Assembly (NCBI RefSeq): GCF_003314435.2
Contig: NZ_QNVY02000001.1
Location: 744,001 to 808,000 of the forward strand
Source: Flavobacterium petrolei
Lineage (GTDB): Bacteria > Bacteroidota > Bacteroidia > Flavobacteriales > Flavobacteriaceae
Length of the DNA stretch: 64,000 bases
Direction: 5' to 3'
Below the pieces are notes generated by a model, which did not search any database, was not told where the DNA came from, and saw only the letters and a list, made by a program, of their open reading frames with translations. This document shows, in pieces, positions 36,149 to 45,685 of the stretch. The stretch's first letter is position 1. The number at the start of each line of letters is the position of its first letter. Position numbers and translations under genes: made by a program.

Positions 36149-36712
36149 ATGAACAAAACTGCGTTACGACAAAAATACAAAGCCCTACGGAATTCACTTT
36201 CCGAAAATGAAGTGGAAGAAATGAGTTTGGCTGTAGCCAATAAAATACTGACAATTCCGCTTTGGAAAAAAACCTATTTTCATATTTTCCTTCCCATATC
36301 TGAACAAAAAGAAGTCAATACCGAGTTTATTCTTCACATATTATCCGGAAAAGACAAAGAAATTATTGTTTCCAAAGCTGATTTTGCAACCCGAAACATG
36401 ACGCATTTCCTATTGACGGACAACACTAAAATCAAGAAAAATGAATACAACATTCCAGAACCTGTAGATGGTATTGAAGTTCCCTCAAATAAGATTGATG
36501 TAGTTTTTGTTCCGCTTTTGGCTTTCGATAAAAAAGGGCATCGCGTGGGTTACGGCAAAGGGTTTTACGATAAATTTTTATCGGAATGCAAACCGGATGT
36601 AATCAAAATTGGACTGTGTTTCTTCGAACCTGAAGAAGTTATTGAAGATGTTTTTGAAGGCGATATACAACTGGATTATTGCGTGACTCCGAATTCAATT
36701 CACTCGTTTTAA
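36149..36712 (+). CDS. 5-formyltetrahydrofolate cyclo-ligase
   Basis: It converts 5-formyl-THF to 5,10-methenyl-THF with ATP, recycling a folate storage form. From the ATG at 36149 the chain has 187 residues. It starts NKTALRQKYKALRNSLS and carries the family signature VFVPLLAFDKKGHRVGYGKGFYDKFL near residue 125. The upstream ATG at 36044 lies inside the previous gene and would add 35 unrelated residues. It follows the AstE/AspA-type gene by 10 nt. Confidence 0.93.
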   Translation: MNKTALRQKYKALRNSLSENEVEEMSLAVANKILTIPLWKKTYFHIFLPISEQKEVNTEFILHILSGKDKEIIVSKADFATRNMTHFLLTDNTKIKKNEYNIPEPVDGIEVPSNKIDVVFVPLLAFDKKGHRVGYGKGFYDKFLSECKPDVIKIGLCFFEPEEVIEDVFEGDIQLDYCVTPNSIHSF

Positions 36713-36756
36713 TTTGGAATGCGTACTTTCGCAGCAAATACAATCCAAAATAATTT

Positions 36757-36954
36757 ATGAGAACATTCAAAAATTCAAGATTTGCAGTAAGCGTTATGGT
36801 TATTTTATTCGCAGTTTCATTTTCAAATTGCAGCATTCAAACCGGAACCAGCAGATCTTCCTATAAAGCTAAAAAACTTCCTCCAGGACAAGCTAAAAAA
36901 ATATATGGTGGAAAAAGTGCAAAACGATATGCACCGGGACACAACAAAAACTAA
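36757..36954 (+). CDS. Small lipoprotein (Bacteroidota, 65 aa)
   Basis: The 65-residue protein has a signal peptide with a lipobox-like ending (SFSNC, Cys26). A short basic tail is rich in Lys, Gly and Pro (KKLPPGQAKKIYGGKSAKRYAPG). Related small Bacteroidota proteins are sometimes labelled quinol oxidase subunit 4, which seems unsupported by sequence. It is followed by a strong bidirectional terminator. It would be anchored in the envelope with the basic tail free. Confidence 0.75.
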   Translation: MRTFKNSRFAVSVMVILFAVSFSNCSIQTGTSRSSYKAKKLPPGQAKKIYGGKSAKRYAPGHNKN

Positions 36955-36960
36955 TTATGC

Positions 36961-36996
36961 AAAAAGACCTGTTCAAATCATGAACAGGTCTTTTTT
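36961..36996. terminator. 15-bp bidirectional terminator
   Basis: AAAAAGACCTGTTCA (36961-36975) and TGAACAGGTCTTTTT (36981-36995) are exact inverted copies around AATCA. It serves the small lipoprotein gene and lspA, which converge on it. Confidence 0.9.
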
Positions 36997-37019
36997 GTAT
37001 GTTGCAAAAAACGTTGAAT

Positions 37020-37619
37020 CTAATCGTGATGAAAGGCTTTTTTATTAAAGAAAATCAAAATTCCAACTCCGGTAGAAATCGCCATATCGGCAATGTTGAA
37101 AATTGCATTGAAAAAAGTAAATTCTTTTCCGCCCCAAATTGGCAACCAACTTGGTAGATTTCCATGCCAAAAAGGAAAATAAAACATATCCACTACTTTT
37201 CCGTGAAACCAAGTTCCATAAGGCTGATCTGAGAATAAAGTAGCTAATTGTTGTTGACTGTCGTCAAATATCACCCCATAAAAAACAGAATCAATAATAT
37301 TTCCGAAAGCACCGGCCAAAATCAGTGAAATAGCAACAATCAAATAATTAGAACTGTGTTTTCTTTCTACAGAATCCCACAACCAATATCCAATTCCACC
37401 TACAGCAACCAATCTAAAAAGGGTTAGAAATAATTTTCCGTACGCACCCGGAATTTCAGTCCCCCAAGCCATTCCTTCATTTTCTATAAAAAGAATTTTG
37501 AACCATTTGAATACTTCAACTTCTTCGCCTAATATAAAATTAGTTTTAATGTATATTTTAGAAACTTGATCAACAAGCAATAAGATAAAAATAAGGAGAT
37601 ACGCTTTTCGTAATGACAT
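37020..37619 (-). CDS. lspA: Lipoprotein signal peptidase (signal peptidase II)
   Basis: It removes signal peptides from diacylated prolipoproteins in the inner membrane. The 199-residue chain has four hydrophobic segments, NEGMAWG (the family N.G.A/SFG-type motif), and the two catalytic Asp regions AGAFGNIIDS and FNIADMAIS. It is longer than the E. coli enzyme (164) because of an insert near residues 120-155. It follows the DksA-like gene, but a terminator lies between, and a TATTTTTG box (37639-37646) gives it its own promoter. Confidence 0.95.
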   Translation of the reverse strand: MSLRKAYLLIFILLLVDQVSKIYIKTNFILGEEVEVFKWFKILFIENEGMAWGTEIPGAYGKLFLTLFRLVAVGGIGYWLWDSVERKHSSNYLIVAISLILAGAFGNIIDSVFYGVIFDDSQQQLATLFSDQPYGTWFHGKVVDMFYFPFWHGNLPSWLPIWGGKEFTFFNAIFNIADMAISTGVGILIFFNKKAFHHD

Positions 37620-37638
37620 TTTATAAATTTTAATGGCG

Positions 37639-37646
37639 CAAAAATA
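37639..37646 (-). promoter_or_regulatory. Putative -7 box (TATTTTTG) of lspA
   Basis: It matches TAnnTTTG on the minus strand, 19 nt before the lspA ATG and downstream of the terminator at 37657-37683. Confidence 0.5.
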
Positions 37647-37656
37647 ACAATTTAAT

Positions 37657-37683
37657 CAAAAAAAACGCTCCATTAGGAGCGTT
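37657..37683 (-). terminator. Terminator of the ileS-dksA unit
   Basis: AACGCTCC (37664-37671) pairs with GGAGCGTT (37676-37683) around ATTA, with T8 after the stem on the minus strand. Confidence 0.85.
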
Positions 37684-37704
37684 AAATATTACACAACAAG
37701 TAGT

Positions 37705-38085
37705 TTATCGTTGCAAATTCTTTGCCTCAATACTCATTGTTGCATGAGGAACGATTTTTAATCTTTCTTTCCCAATTAGTTTGCCTGTAACTTTACATAC
37801 ACCATAAGTTTTATTTTCTACACGGAAAAGTGCATTTTTCAAATCACGAATAAACTTTTCCTGACGTATTGCCAGTTGAGAATTCGCTTCTTTAGACATT
37901 GTTTCGCTTCCCTCTTCAAATGCTTTAAAGGTAGGCGAAGTATCATCAGTTCCGTTATTCAAATCATTCATGTACGCACTTTTTATCAGATCTAAATCAG
38001 CTTGTGCTTTTTGAATTTTGTTCAAGATTATTTCTTTGAACTCTGCTAAATCAGCGTCAGAGTACCTTGTTGCTTCATCTACCAT
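37705..38085 (-). CDS. TraR/DksA-family protein with a degenerate zinc finger
   Basis: DksA-type proteins enter the RNA polymerase secondary channel and work with ppGpp. The 126-residue chain has a coiled-coil N-terminal part (10-90) and the C-terminal segment YGVCKVTGKLIGKERLKIVPHATMSIEAKN. Only C97 of the four zinc-finger Cys residues remains, while the rest of the motif is well conserved, as in other Bacteroidota members. The start lies 6 nt after the ileS stop codon, so it is co-transcribed with ileS and ends at a terminator before lspA. Confidence 0.9.
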   Translation of the reverse strand: MVDEATRYSDADLAEFKEIILNKIQKAQADLDLIKSAYMNDLNNGTDDTSPTFKAFEEGSETMSKEANSQLAIRQEKFIRDLKNALFRVENKTYGVCKVTGKLIGKERLKIVPHATMSIEAKNLQR

Positions 38086-38091
38086 TTTGTA

Positions 38092-41000
38092 TTATTTTGA
38101 AATTAAAATCATTGTTTTTATATCGTCAAATTCAATTTCTGTTCCGTTTTCTAAATCATCTACAAAAACCAAATCACTGGTTAATGTTTCTGATTTTATA
38201 TACGCTTCATTTTCAAGAATAGCCTCTTCTAAAATTCCGTTTCTCTTCAATTGAACTTTAATTTTATCAGTAACTTCAAATCCGGAATCTTTACGGATAT
38301 TCTGAATTCTATTTACTAATTCTCTGGCAATTCCTTCTTGTTTTAATGCTGGTGAAATTGTAATATCCAGTGCAACCGTTATTCCGTTTGAGTTGGCTAC
38401 CAACCAACCTTCAATATCCTGTGATGTAATTTCTACATCTTCTAAAGTTAAAATTACGTTATTTCCTGCAATAACAATATTCAGACTTCCTTCCTTGTCC
38501 AATTGGCTGATTTGTTCTTTTGAAAACCCTTGTATTTCCTTAGAAATCAATCCCATATCCTTCCCAAAACGGGGTCCGAGTGCCTTAAAATTAGGCTTAA
38601 TTTGTTTCACCAAAACACCGGAAGCATCATCCAAAAGTACGATTTCTTTCACGTTAACCTCTGCTTTTATAAGGTCGGAAACAGCTTCAATTTCAGCCCT
38701 TTGATTGTCGTCAAGTACTGGAATCATTACCTTCTGCAAGGGTTGACGCACCTTTATCATTTCCTTTTTTCGGAGTGATAAAACCAATGATGAAATGGTT
38801 TGTGCTTTCTGCATTTTGCTCTCTAACATTTTATTAACATAGTTGTCAACCGAAATTGGAAACTCCGCCAAATGTACACTGTCATATTTTTCCGACTGTG
38901 TTGCTAAAGTTAAATCTCTGTAAAGTTTGTCCATAAAGAACGGAGCGATAGGCGCACCCAGTTTACTTATGGTCAACAAACAGGTATATAAAGTTTGATA
39001 AGCAGCGATTTTATCCTGCGCATATTCCCCTTTCCAGAAGCGTCTTCTGCACAAACGAACGTACCAGTTACTTAAGTTTTCCTGTACAAATTCTGAAATC
39101 GCTCGAGCTGCTTTCGTTGGCTCATAATCCGCATAAAAACCATCTACTTCTTTGATCAAAGTATTCAATTCTGACATGATCCATTGGTCAATTTCCGGTC
39201 TTTCGTTTAACGGAATCTCCGCTTCTTCAAATTTGAAACCATCAATATTAGCGTATAAACTAAAGAACGAATACGTGTTGTATAAAGTTCCAAAGAATTT
39301 ACGGCGAACCTCAGCAATTCCTTCTAAGTCAAATTTCAAGTTGTCCCAAGGATTCGCATTCGATATCATATACCAACGCGTCGCATCTGGACCGTATTCT
39401 TTTAATGTTTCAAATGGATCTGCTGCATTTCCTAAACGTTTGGACATTTTTTGTCCGTTTTTGTCTAAAACCAATCCGTTTGAAACTACATTTTTATAAG
39501 CTACTTTGTCGAAAACTAATGTTCCAATGGCGTGCAACGTATAAAACCAACCACGAGTCTGATCCACTCCTTCTGCAATGAAATCCGCTGGAAAGTCTTT
39601 ATTTTCGTCAATTTTATCTTTGTTTTCAAAAGGATAATGCCATTGCGCATACGGCATAGAACCGGAATCAAACCAAACGTCAATTAAGTCCGCTTCACGC
39701 GTCATTGGTTTGCCAGAAGCAGAAACCAACGTGATTTCATCGACTACATTTTTATGCAAATCAACTAAATCGTAATTTGATTCCGCCATATTTCCAATTT
39801 CGAAACCTTTGAAAGGATTTTCTTTTTGGAAACCTGCAGCGATAGATTTTTCAATTTCGTTGTATAATTCTTCAACAGAACCTATTAAGATTTCTTCTTG
39901 TTTGTCCTCGGTTCTCCAAATTGGTAACGGAATCCCCCAGAATCTTGAACGGGATAAATTCCAGTCATTGGCATTTTTCAACCAATTTCCAAAACGTCCT
40001 TCTCCAGTTGCTTTTGGCTTCCAGTTGATGGTTTCGTTCAAGTCAAACATTCTGTCTTTAACTTCAGAAATTTTTATAAACCAAGAATCCAAAGGATAAT
40101 ATAAAATTGGCTTGTCCGTTCTCCAGCAATGTGGATAACTGTGAACATACTTCTCTACTTTAAATGCTCTGTTTTCTTCTTTTAATCGGATGGCGATTTC
40201 AACGTCTACCGAACGTTCTGGTGCTTCACCTTCGTTATAATACTCATTTTTCACATATTTACCAGCATATTCTCCCACGTGCGAAGTGAATTTTCCTTGT
40301 AAATCTACTAACGGAACCGGAGTTCCATTTTCGTCAAGAACCAACATCGGCGGAATTTCAGGCGTAGCTTCTTTGGCTACTTTTGCATCATCAGCACCAA
40401 AAGTAGGCGATGTATGCACAATTCCTGTTCCATCTTCGGTAGTTACAAAATCTCCTGAAATTACTCTGAAAGCATTTTCAGCATTTTGATATGGAAGTAC
40501 TAAAGGCATTAATTGTTCATAACGAATATCAACTAAATCAGCTCCTTTGCATTCCGCCAAAACCTGATATGGGATTTTCTTGTCGCCTTCTTTGAAATTT
40601 TCAAAATCAGCAAGTTCATTACTTTCAAAGAATCCTTTCCCGAATTGTTTTCCAACTAAATTCTTAGCCAAAATCAATGTTGCTGGACGGAACGTATATT
40701 GATTGAATGTTTTTACTAAAGCGTATTCGATTTTTGGACCTACAGTTAAAGCCGTATTACTTGGCAATGTCCAAGGTGTAGTAGTCCAAGCTAGAATAAA
40801 GATTTCGTCTAAATCCAACGCTTCTAACTTATAATGCAGTAAATTATTAGAACTGATGTAATCGTAAAACTTTGAGAACAACAACTCTTTGTGTGCATCA
40901 ATTACTTTAAATTGTGCTACAACTGTTGTGTCAGTTACATCACGATAACTTCCCGGTTGGTTTACTTCATGAGACGATAATCCTGTTCCTGCTTTTGGAG

Positions 41001-41550
41001 AATACGGTTGGATTGTGTAGCCTTTGTACATCAAATCCTTGTTGTAAATTTGTTTCAAAATCCACCAAACCGTTTCCATATATTTGGATTTGTACGTCAC
41101 ATACGGATCTTCCATATCGACCCAATAACCCATTTTTTCAGTCAAATCATTCCATACATCCGTATAACGCATCACGGTTTTTTTACACGCTTCGTTATAT
41201 TCTTCGATGGAAATGGTTTTTCCAATATCTTCTTTGGTGATTCCTAATTCTTTTTCGGTACCTAATTCCACAGGTAAACCGTGGGTGTCCCAGCCTGCTT
41301 TACGCTTTACTTGGAACCCTTTTTGAGTTTTATATCTGCAAAAAATATCTTTAATTGCACGCGCCATTACGTGGTGAATTCCCGGTAATCCATTTGCCGA
41401 AGGCGGCCCTTCAAAAAACACGAATGGTGGGTTTCCTTCACGAGTGGTTACGCTTTTCTCGAATATATTTTCTTTCTTCCAAAAATCCAGAACTTCTGAC
41501 GCCACAGTTGGTAAGTCAAGTCCTTTGTATTCAGTAAATTTTGTGCTCAT
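38092..41550 (-). CDS. ileS: Isoleucyl-tRNA synthetase
   Basis: It charges tRNA-Ile and edits misacylated valine. The 1152-residue class Ia enzyme has the HIGH region as GIHHVMARAI near residue 60. The CP1 editing domain spans about 200-400 (WTTTPWTLPSNTAL). The KMSKR loop KMSKRLGNA lies near residue 700, followed by the anticodon domain with the WYVRLCRRRFW segment. The length and form fit the eukaryote-like IleRS2 group, which tends to resist mupirocin; that phenotype is inference. It is the first gene of the ileS-dksA pair. Confidence 0.97.
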   Translation of the reverse strand: MSTKFTEYKGLDLPTVASEVLDFWKKENIFEKSVTTREGNPPFVFFEGPPSANGLPGIHHVMARAIKDIFCRYKTQKGFQVKRKAGWDTHGLPVELGTEKELGITKEDIGKTISIEEYNEACKKTVMRYTDVWNDLTEKMGYWVDMEDPYVTYKSKYMETVWWILKQIYNKDLMYKGYTIQPYSPKAGTGLSSHEVNQPGSYRDVTDTTVVAQFKVIDAHKELLFSKFYDYISSNNLLHYKLEALDLDEIFILAWTTTPWTLPSNTALTVGPKIEYALVKTFNQYTFRPATLILAKNLVGKQFGKGFFESNELADFENFKEGDKKIPYQVLAECKGADLVDIRYEQLMPLVLPYQNAENAFRVISGDFVTTEDGTGIVHTSPTFGADDAKVAKEATPEIPPMLVLDENGTPVPLVDLQGKFTSHVGEYAGKYVKNEYYNEGEAPERSVDVEIAIRLKEENRAFKVEKYVHSYPHCWRTDKPILYYPLDSWFIKISEVKDRMFDLNETINWKPKATGEGRFGNWLKNANDWNLSRSRFWGIPLPIWRTEDKQEEILIGSVEELYNEIEKSIAAGFQKENPFKGFEIGNMAESNYDLVDLHKNVVDEITLVSASGKPMTREADLIDVWFDSGSMPYAQWHYPFENKDKIDENKDFPADFIAEGVDQTRGWFYTLHAIGTLVFDKVAYKNVVSNGLVLDKNGQKMSKRLGNAADPFETLKEYGPDATRWYMISNANPWDNLKFDLEGIAEVRRKFFGTLYNTYSFFSLYANIDGFKFEEAEIPLNERPEIDQWIMSELNTLIKEVDGFYADYEPTKAARAISEFVQENLSNWYVRLCRRRFWKGEYAQDKIAAYQTLYTCLLTISKLGAPIAPFFMDKLYRDLTLATQSEKYDSVHLAEFPISVDNYVNKMLESKMQKAQTISSLVLSLRKKEMIKVRQPLQKVMIPVLDDNQRAEIEAVSDLIKAEVNVKEIVLLDDASGVLVKQIKPNFKALGPRFGKDMGLISKEIQGFSKEQISQLDKEGSLNIVIAGNNVILTLEDVEITSQDIEGWLVANSNGITVALDITISPALKQEGIARELVNRIQNIRKDSGFEVTDKIKVQLKRNGILEEAILENEAYIKSETLTSDLVFVDDLENGTEIEFDDIKTMILISK

Positions 41551-41817
41551 TTTATCCTTTTCTAAATCGAGGTGCGAAAGTAAGGAATTTTGAATAAAAG
41601 AAAGAAAAGATGAGAGAAAATAGACAAAATTGATTAGAGAATTCGATAAAAATCATAATAAGTCCGACAACATTCTATTTTAAGCAAAAACTTCTTTTGA
41701 AACGTTAAGCGATTTTGGCTTTTTGAATTTTAATTCCTACTGAATCTTGTAAAGTATAATTGTTTTTAATGACTTTGTATTCAATAGAATTTCTTAGGAA
41801 TTTGAAGTATTTAACCC
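41551..41817. other. Gene-free spacer between ileS and the HTH gene
   Basis: In these 267 bases I see no ORF, no strong hairpin and no convincing promoter box. It is AT-rich and unremarkable. Confidence 0.5.
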
Positions 41818-42021
41818 TTATTTGTCATCATCATCCAGCTCAAAAAAATCATTGACTGGTTTTCCAAACAACCTTGATAATTTTAACGCCAGAACTGTTG
41901 ATGGCACAAAGCGATTGGTTTCAATTGAATTTATCGTTTGCCTGGAAACACCTATTCTTTCTGCTAATTCCTCTTGGGTAATATTCAAAATGGCGCGTTC
42001 TATTTTTAGTCTATTCTTCAT
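41818..42021 (-). CDS. Small XRE/Cro-type HTH regulator
   Basis: The 67-residue protein is almost only a helix-turn-helix domain (LNITQEELAERIGVSRQTINSIETNRFVPS), with an acidic tail ending LDDDDK. It overlaps the upstream membrane-protein gene by 11 nt, so the two are translated together. Similar small XRE regulators of this type are often encoded with a membrane protein. The target is probably its own operon, which is inference. Confidence 0.9.
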   Translation of the reverse strand: MKNRLKIERAILNITQEELAERIGVSRQTINSIETNRFVPSTVLALKLSRLFGKPVNDFFELDDDDK

Positions 42022-42475
42022 TGTACGCTTTTTTTAACTTGCGGAAAGTAAGGATTTGAATAGTTAGTAAAAGTGCTAAAACAGCAACGTCCTTACTACC
42101 TTCTATTTTAGGCATTGATGACAAAATTGACTCAATGGTAAAGTGAATAAATGGTAATGTTAAATAGACTAATACTGTCACTATTACTGCATAATTATAG
42201 GATTGCATTCGGATTTTTCCAATTAACTCATCTTCTATTTTCTCTCTTGAAATTGAAATTATTAGTAATCCTATAACCGAACTCGACAAAGCGATTCTTT
42301 CAAATAATTCGTGGTATTTTACATCTAGCATATAGAGCTTAAGAGACGTAATAATTGATAAAACCGAAGCAATAAATAACACCAAACCGACAATTTTAAA
42401 TTTATTAGGCAACTGGTAACCTGTAAACTTATTAATTTTTTCAATTTCTCCTTCTTGTTTTGCTTTTGGTTCCAT
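42011..42475 (-). CDS. Four-helix membrane protein paired with an HTH regulator
   Basis: A 154-residue protein with a polar N-terminus of 25 residues and four hydrophobic segments (about 26-46, 62-77, 92-113, 126-143). A charged loop, SREKIEDELIGKIRMQSYNYA, follows the second one. This loop resembles the small membrane proteins found beside XRE regulators in Firmicutes and Bacteroidota (DUF2178/DUF3796 style). It may sense an envelope signal for the HTH partner, but no family was recognised with certainty. Confidence 0.75.
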   Translation of the reverse strand: MEPKAKQEGEIEKINKFTGYQLPNKFKIVGLVLFIASVLSIITSLKLYMLDVKYHELFERIALSSSVIGLLIISISREKIEDELIGKIRMQSYNYAVIVTVLVYLTLPFIHFTIESILSSMPKIEGSKDVAVLALLLTIQILTFRKLKKAYNEE

Positions 42476-42586
42476 AAAGTTAATTGGTTAAAGCTTACTT
42501 TCCATAAAGAAAAACAAACTTGATTTAAAGACAAATATACTTTACTTTTTAATACAAAATTAAATTATGAATAAATTTTTTTTGTC

Positions 42587-43300
42587 CTATGAAAAAACTT
42601 CTTTCAATACGTCTAATGATTTTGGTTTTTTAAAGCCATCCAAATGAAAACTGTAGTAATCAATCAGTATCTTCAAAACGATTTGCCTTTCGATGACATG
42701 GAATATTTTCTGATTGTTATCGAATTTCAAGTCAATCAGTTTTTTAAACAAATTACTTTCATGCTCCGTAAGTGAACTGACAGCATGAAAAGCCGTAAAA
42801 ATACCTTCGTTCATTTCGAAAAAAGGCATGTCCATATCCGAAGTATCAGGATAAAAGCCCAAATATTTTGTAGTTTCTAATAATAGAATCAAATGAAAAT
42901 TAGCAATTTCATCGTGATTATCGAGCCAATGCAAAGCGGTTTCCAGAAAGGTAAACAAATGCTCATTCGTTTCTTCTTCGTGAATAGAATGATGCAACAT
43001 TTCTGAAATGAACATCACAATCGTACTCTTATAAATATCCGAATGAATCGAATGAAAAGGAGTTGCAATTTTTATCTCTTTGAAATTTTCTAAAGTCCCT
43101 TTATTTTTATGAACCGCTTCAATTTCGAGAATGGTCAACGGCTGAAAATAAGCGATTTTCTGATTCGCTTTTCGGCTCGAAAAAGCATCGCGAACGAAAT
43201 ACGATTTCAAACCATGCGACAACGTGAAGCATTTGACAATCAAGCTTTTTTCCTGAAATTTTAATGACGAAAGGACGATGGCTTTGGTTTTGACTTGCAC
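42587..43300 (-). CDS. recO: DNA repair protein RecO
   Basis: RecO loads RecA onto SSB-coated gaps together with RecR. The 237-residue chain has the N-terminal OB fold (KTKAIVLSSLKFQEKSLIVKCFTLSHGLKSYFVRDAFS) and a helical C-terminal part. The zinc-binding Cys residues seen in some RecO proteins are absent, as usual in Bacteroidota. It lies immediately downstream of porZ on the same strand. The spacer contains a triple TTTAAAG repeat (43311-43331). Confidence 0.92.
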   Translation of the reverse strand: MQVKTKAIVLSSLKFQEKSLIVKCFTLSHGLKSYFVRDAFSSRKANQKIAYFQPLTILEIEAVHKNKGTLENFKEIKIATPFHSIHSDIYKSTIVMFISEMLHHSIHEEETNEHLFTFLETALHWLDNHDEIANFHLILLLETTKYLGFYPDTSDMDMPFFEMNEGIFTAFHAVSSLTEHESNLFKKLIDLKFDNNQKIFHVIERQIVLKILIDYYSFHLDGFKKPKSLDVLKEVFS

Positions 43301-43310
43301 AATTTTTTTG

Positions 43311-43331
43311 TTTAAAGTTTAAAGTTTAAAG
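43311..43331. repeat. TTTAAAG tandem repeat, three units
   Basis: Three exact 7-nt TTTAAAG units follow each other just before recO. It is probably a slippage product; a similar AAAGTTTCA sequence recurs near 61490. Confidence 0.6.
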
Positions 43332-43374
43332 TTTCAGATTGTAAATACAAACCAAACTCAAAACCAAAAACAAA

Positions 43375-45663
43375 TTACCTTATTATCATTACTTTTTTAA
43401 CTTTGGTTTCTACTCCGTCTTGTGCCGAAATAAAAATCATATATACACCGGAAGCAACTTTGTATTTTCCAAAAGCAGTCGTATCCCATTCTATTGTTCC
43501 GCCTTCAGAAGTGGTTTCATAAACTAAATTACCACCGATATCAGTAATTTTAACATTCGCTCTATCCAATAATCCGGCAATTTTTACGGTTCCCTGGTAC
43601 TCCGGACGCACAGGATTTGGATACACGTAAGCATTGCTTAGATCATCATTGGCAGCAGTCGAAACTCCTTTGAAAGAAACCAAACCTTTGGCGGTAGCGA
43701 TAAAAACTTCGCCCGTAACGCTATTGATATCGACGTCATTAACAACATTGCTGGGCAGCGGTGAATTATTTATTGTAAAATGATATTTGGTTTCTTGGCC
43801 GTTTGGCGACACCAAAAACAAACCGGAATCCGCCGTGCCAATCCATTTATTATTGGCACCATCGACAGCAATATCAGTGATAAATTGTTCAAACAATAAT
43901 TCCTGCGCTAAGTTATCTTCTAAAATAATTATCGGATTTGCCGTCATTTGCTCCTCTGACTGAAAACTGCTGACATTGGGCAAAACCCGTAAACCTTTTG
44001 TAGTTCCTATCCACAATTGATTTCTGGTGTCTACCGCAACCACTCTCACATTTGAAATTGGCAAATTCCCGGTATCCGGTCCTGATGTTATTTTTTTGAA
44101 TTTATTATTAGTTTCATTAAAACCAATCACTCCATCTTCACTGGTAGAAAGCCATTTGGTTCCATTTTTATCGATGGCCATTGTTCCAAAATTATTGTCA
44201 ATAGCAGAATCTAAGATATTATCCATCGCATAACTTTGCCATTGACCACCCGGTTTCAATACTTTCAATCCGTTTTTTATACGACTGTTGGTAACCCAAA
44301 GATTTCCAGATTTGTCAAATGCCGATCCGTTAACCCGTATATCTACATAATCAGGACCCACAAAAGTCAAAGATTCTAAACCACTATTGGTTTGATTGTA
44401 CAATATTTTAGGTTCGTCATTTTCTATTTTTAATAATCCCGAAAAAAAAGAACTTGCATAAACCTCGTTTTCATTGCTTGGATTAATTGCAATTCTGGTC
44501 ATTGATTGTGCTCCCAAAACTTTCTCGTAGGGAATATTCAGCCATCCTTTCTCGTTAAATTTACTGATACCGTAACTGTCTAGCGGATATGGATTGTAAC
44601 CAGCGGTATAATCTCCATAAACCCCCCAAAGAACATTTGGCGTAACCTGCAACGAAAATATATTGTTTCGTGCCGGACCGATAGGAGTACTATTTTCAAA
44701 GGTTACGGCCGAAGCAAGTGAAGTCGTAATTAATCCGTTTTCTTTTGTTCCAATTAAAACTGCATCTCCTATTATAGTCGCGCAGGTAAAACCCAGATTA
44801 CTTTCCGGAATCTGATTCGTATTTATTTGGCGCACCAAAACCATTTGATTGCTGTAAATATAAATACTATTCAAAGTCGTTAGTATCAAATAATCTGTCG
44901 TTGCTCGCAGATCTACTGAACGCTGGGGAAGCTGAGTAAATCCTGTAAAAGAACTTGATGTGGTAGAAAGCTTTTGAACATTACCAAAACTATCCACAGC
45001 ATACAAATCAGTCCCGAAAGCGGTTATTCCAGACCAGTTTCCAGCAGCAACCGTTGTCCATTGATTAAAATCGATACGGTTTTCATTAGCAATTGCAGCT
45101 CTTCTAATTCCATTATTGGTGGCGGCATAAATAAACCCATTAAAAACTGTGGTTTGATTCACAATAATTTCGGCTCCATTATCACCTATAAAATAGGTAT
45201 CCCCAAAAAGCATGGTCGCTATATTAAATTGGACGATTCCAAAATCGCAAGAAACATAAGCAATACCTTCAAATTCCATGAAGTGATTGATTTTTTTTAA
45301 ATTTGCGGGCAGTTGTTTATTGATGATATCGACCACATTCAATATGGTTCCATCTGCCTGATTAATTACCAATATCAGCCCGTTTTCGTATCCTAAAATT
45401 GTTTTGTTGAATGTTGTGCTGTGGTATAAAGATGAAATAGTTTGCCCTGAAAGTCCGTCAATAGTATTGGTGGTTTTGATTAGGTTTGTTGTTACGTTTT
45501 TAGAAAATAATGCGTTTTCTGACGCGGCAAAAACAGCGTTTGCAGCTTCAGAGACATCTTTAATTTCGTTGTAAGAGAAATAACCCTGCCATGACAAATC
45601 GCTTTGGGCAAAACCCATTTGTACACAAAGCAGAAGCAAAAAATATAAAACGCTCTTTTTCAT
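43375..45663 (-). CDS. porZ: PorZ-like type IX secretion system protein with sorting domain
   Basis: The 762-residue exported protein has a signal peptide (MKKSVLYFLLLLCVQMGFAQ) and two beta-propeller-like regions with repeating Trp-Gly and NKWIGT/KWLSTSEDG units. A C-terminal type A T9SS sorting domain of about 85 residues begins YPNPVRPEYQGTVKI and ends KVKKVMIIR. PorZ is part of the attachment complex that delivers A-LPS to cargo proteins. A longer frame from 45699 would start upstream of the TATATTTG promoter box (45686-45693), so I chose 45663. It is next to recO, as in other Flavobacterium genomes I recall. Confidence 0.85.
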   Translation of the reverse strand: MKKSVLYFLLLLCVQMGFAQSDLSWQGYFSYNEIKDVSEAANAVFAASENALFSKNVTTNLIKTTNTIDGLSGQTISSLYHSTTFNKTILGYENGLILVINQADGTILNVVDIINKQLPANLKKINHFMEFEGIAYVSCDFGIVQFNIATMLFGDTYFIGDNGAEIIVNQTTVFNGFIYAATNNGIRRAAIANENRIDFNQWTTVAAGNWSGITAFGTDLYAVDSFGNVQKLSTTSSSFTGFTQLPQRSVDLRATTDYLILTTLNSIYIYSNQMVLVRQINTNQIPESNLGFTCATIIGDAVLIGTKENGLITTSLASAVTFENSTPIGPARNNIFSLQVTPNVLWGVYGDYTAGYNPYPLDSYGISKFNEKGWLNIPYEKVLGAQSMTRIAINPSNENEVYASSFFSGLLKIENDEPKILYNQTNSGLESLTFVGPDYVDIRVNGSAFDKSGNLWVTNSRIKNGLKVLKPGGQWQSYAMDNILDSAIDNNFGTMAIDKNGTKWLSTSEDGVIGFNETNNKFKKITSGPDTGNLPISNVRVVAVDTRNQLWIGTTKGLRVLPNVSSFQSEEQMTANPIIILEDNLAQELLFEQFITDIAVDGANNKWIGTADSGLFLVSPNGQETKYHFTINNSPLPSNVVNDVDINSVTGEVFIATAKGLVSFKGVSTAANDDLSNAYVYPNPVRPEYQGTVKIAGLLDRANVKITDIGGNLVYETTSEGGTIEWDTTAFGKYKVASGVYMIFISAQDGVETKVKKVMIIR

Positions 45664-45685
45664 TATTTGTATGACTATTGGTTTA

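Noticed and set aside
38393..41537. Several plus-strand frames of 60-115 residues opposite ileS
   Set aside because: They are antisense shadows of a long conserved gene, with no start context or recognisable protein.
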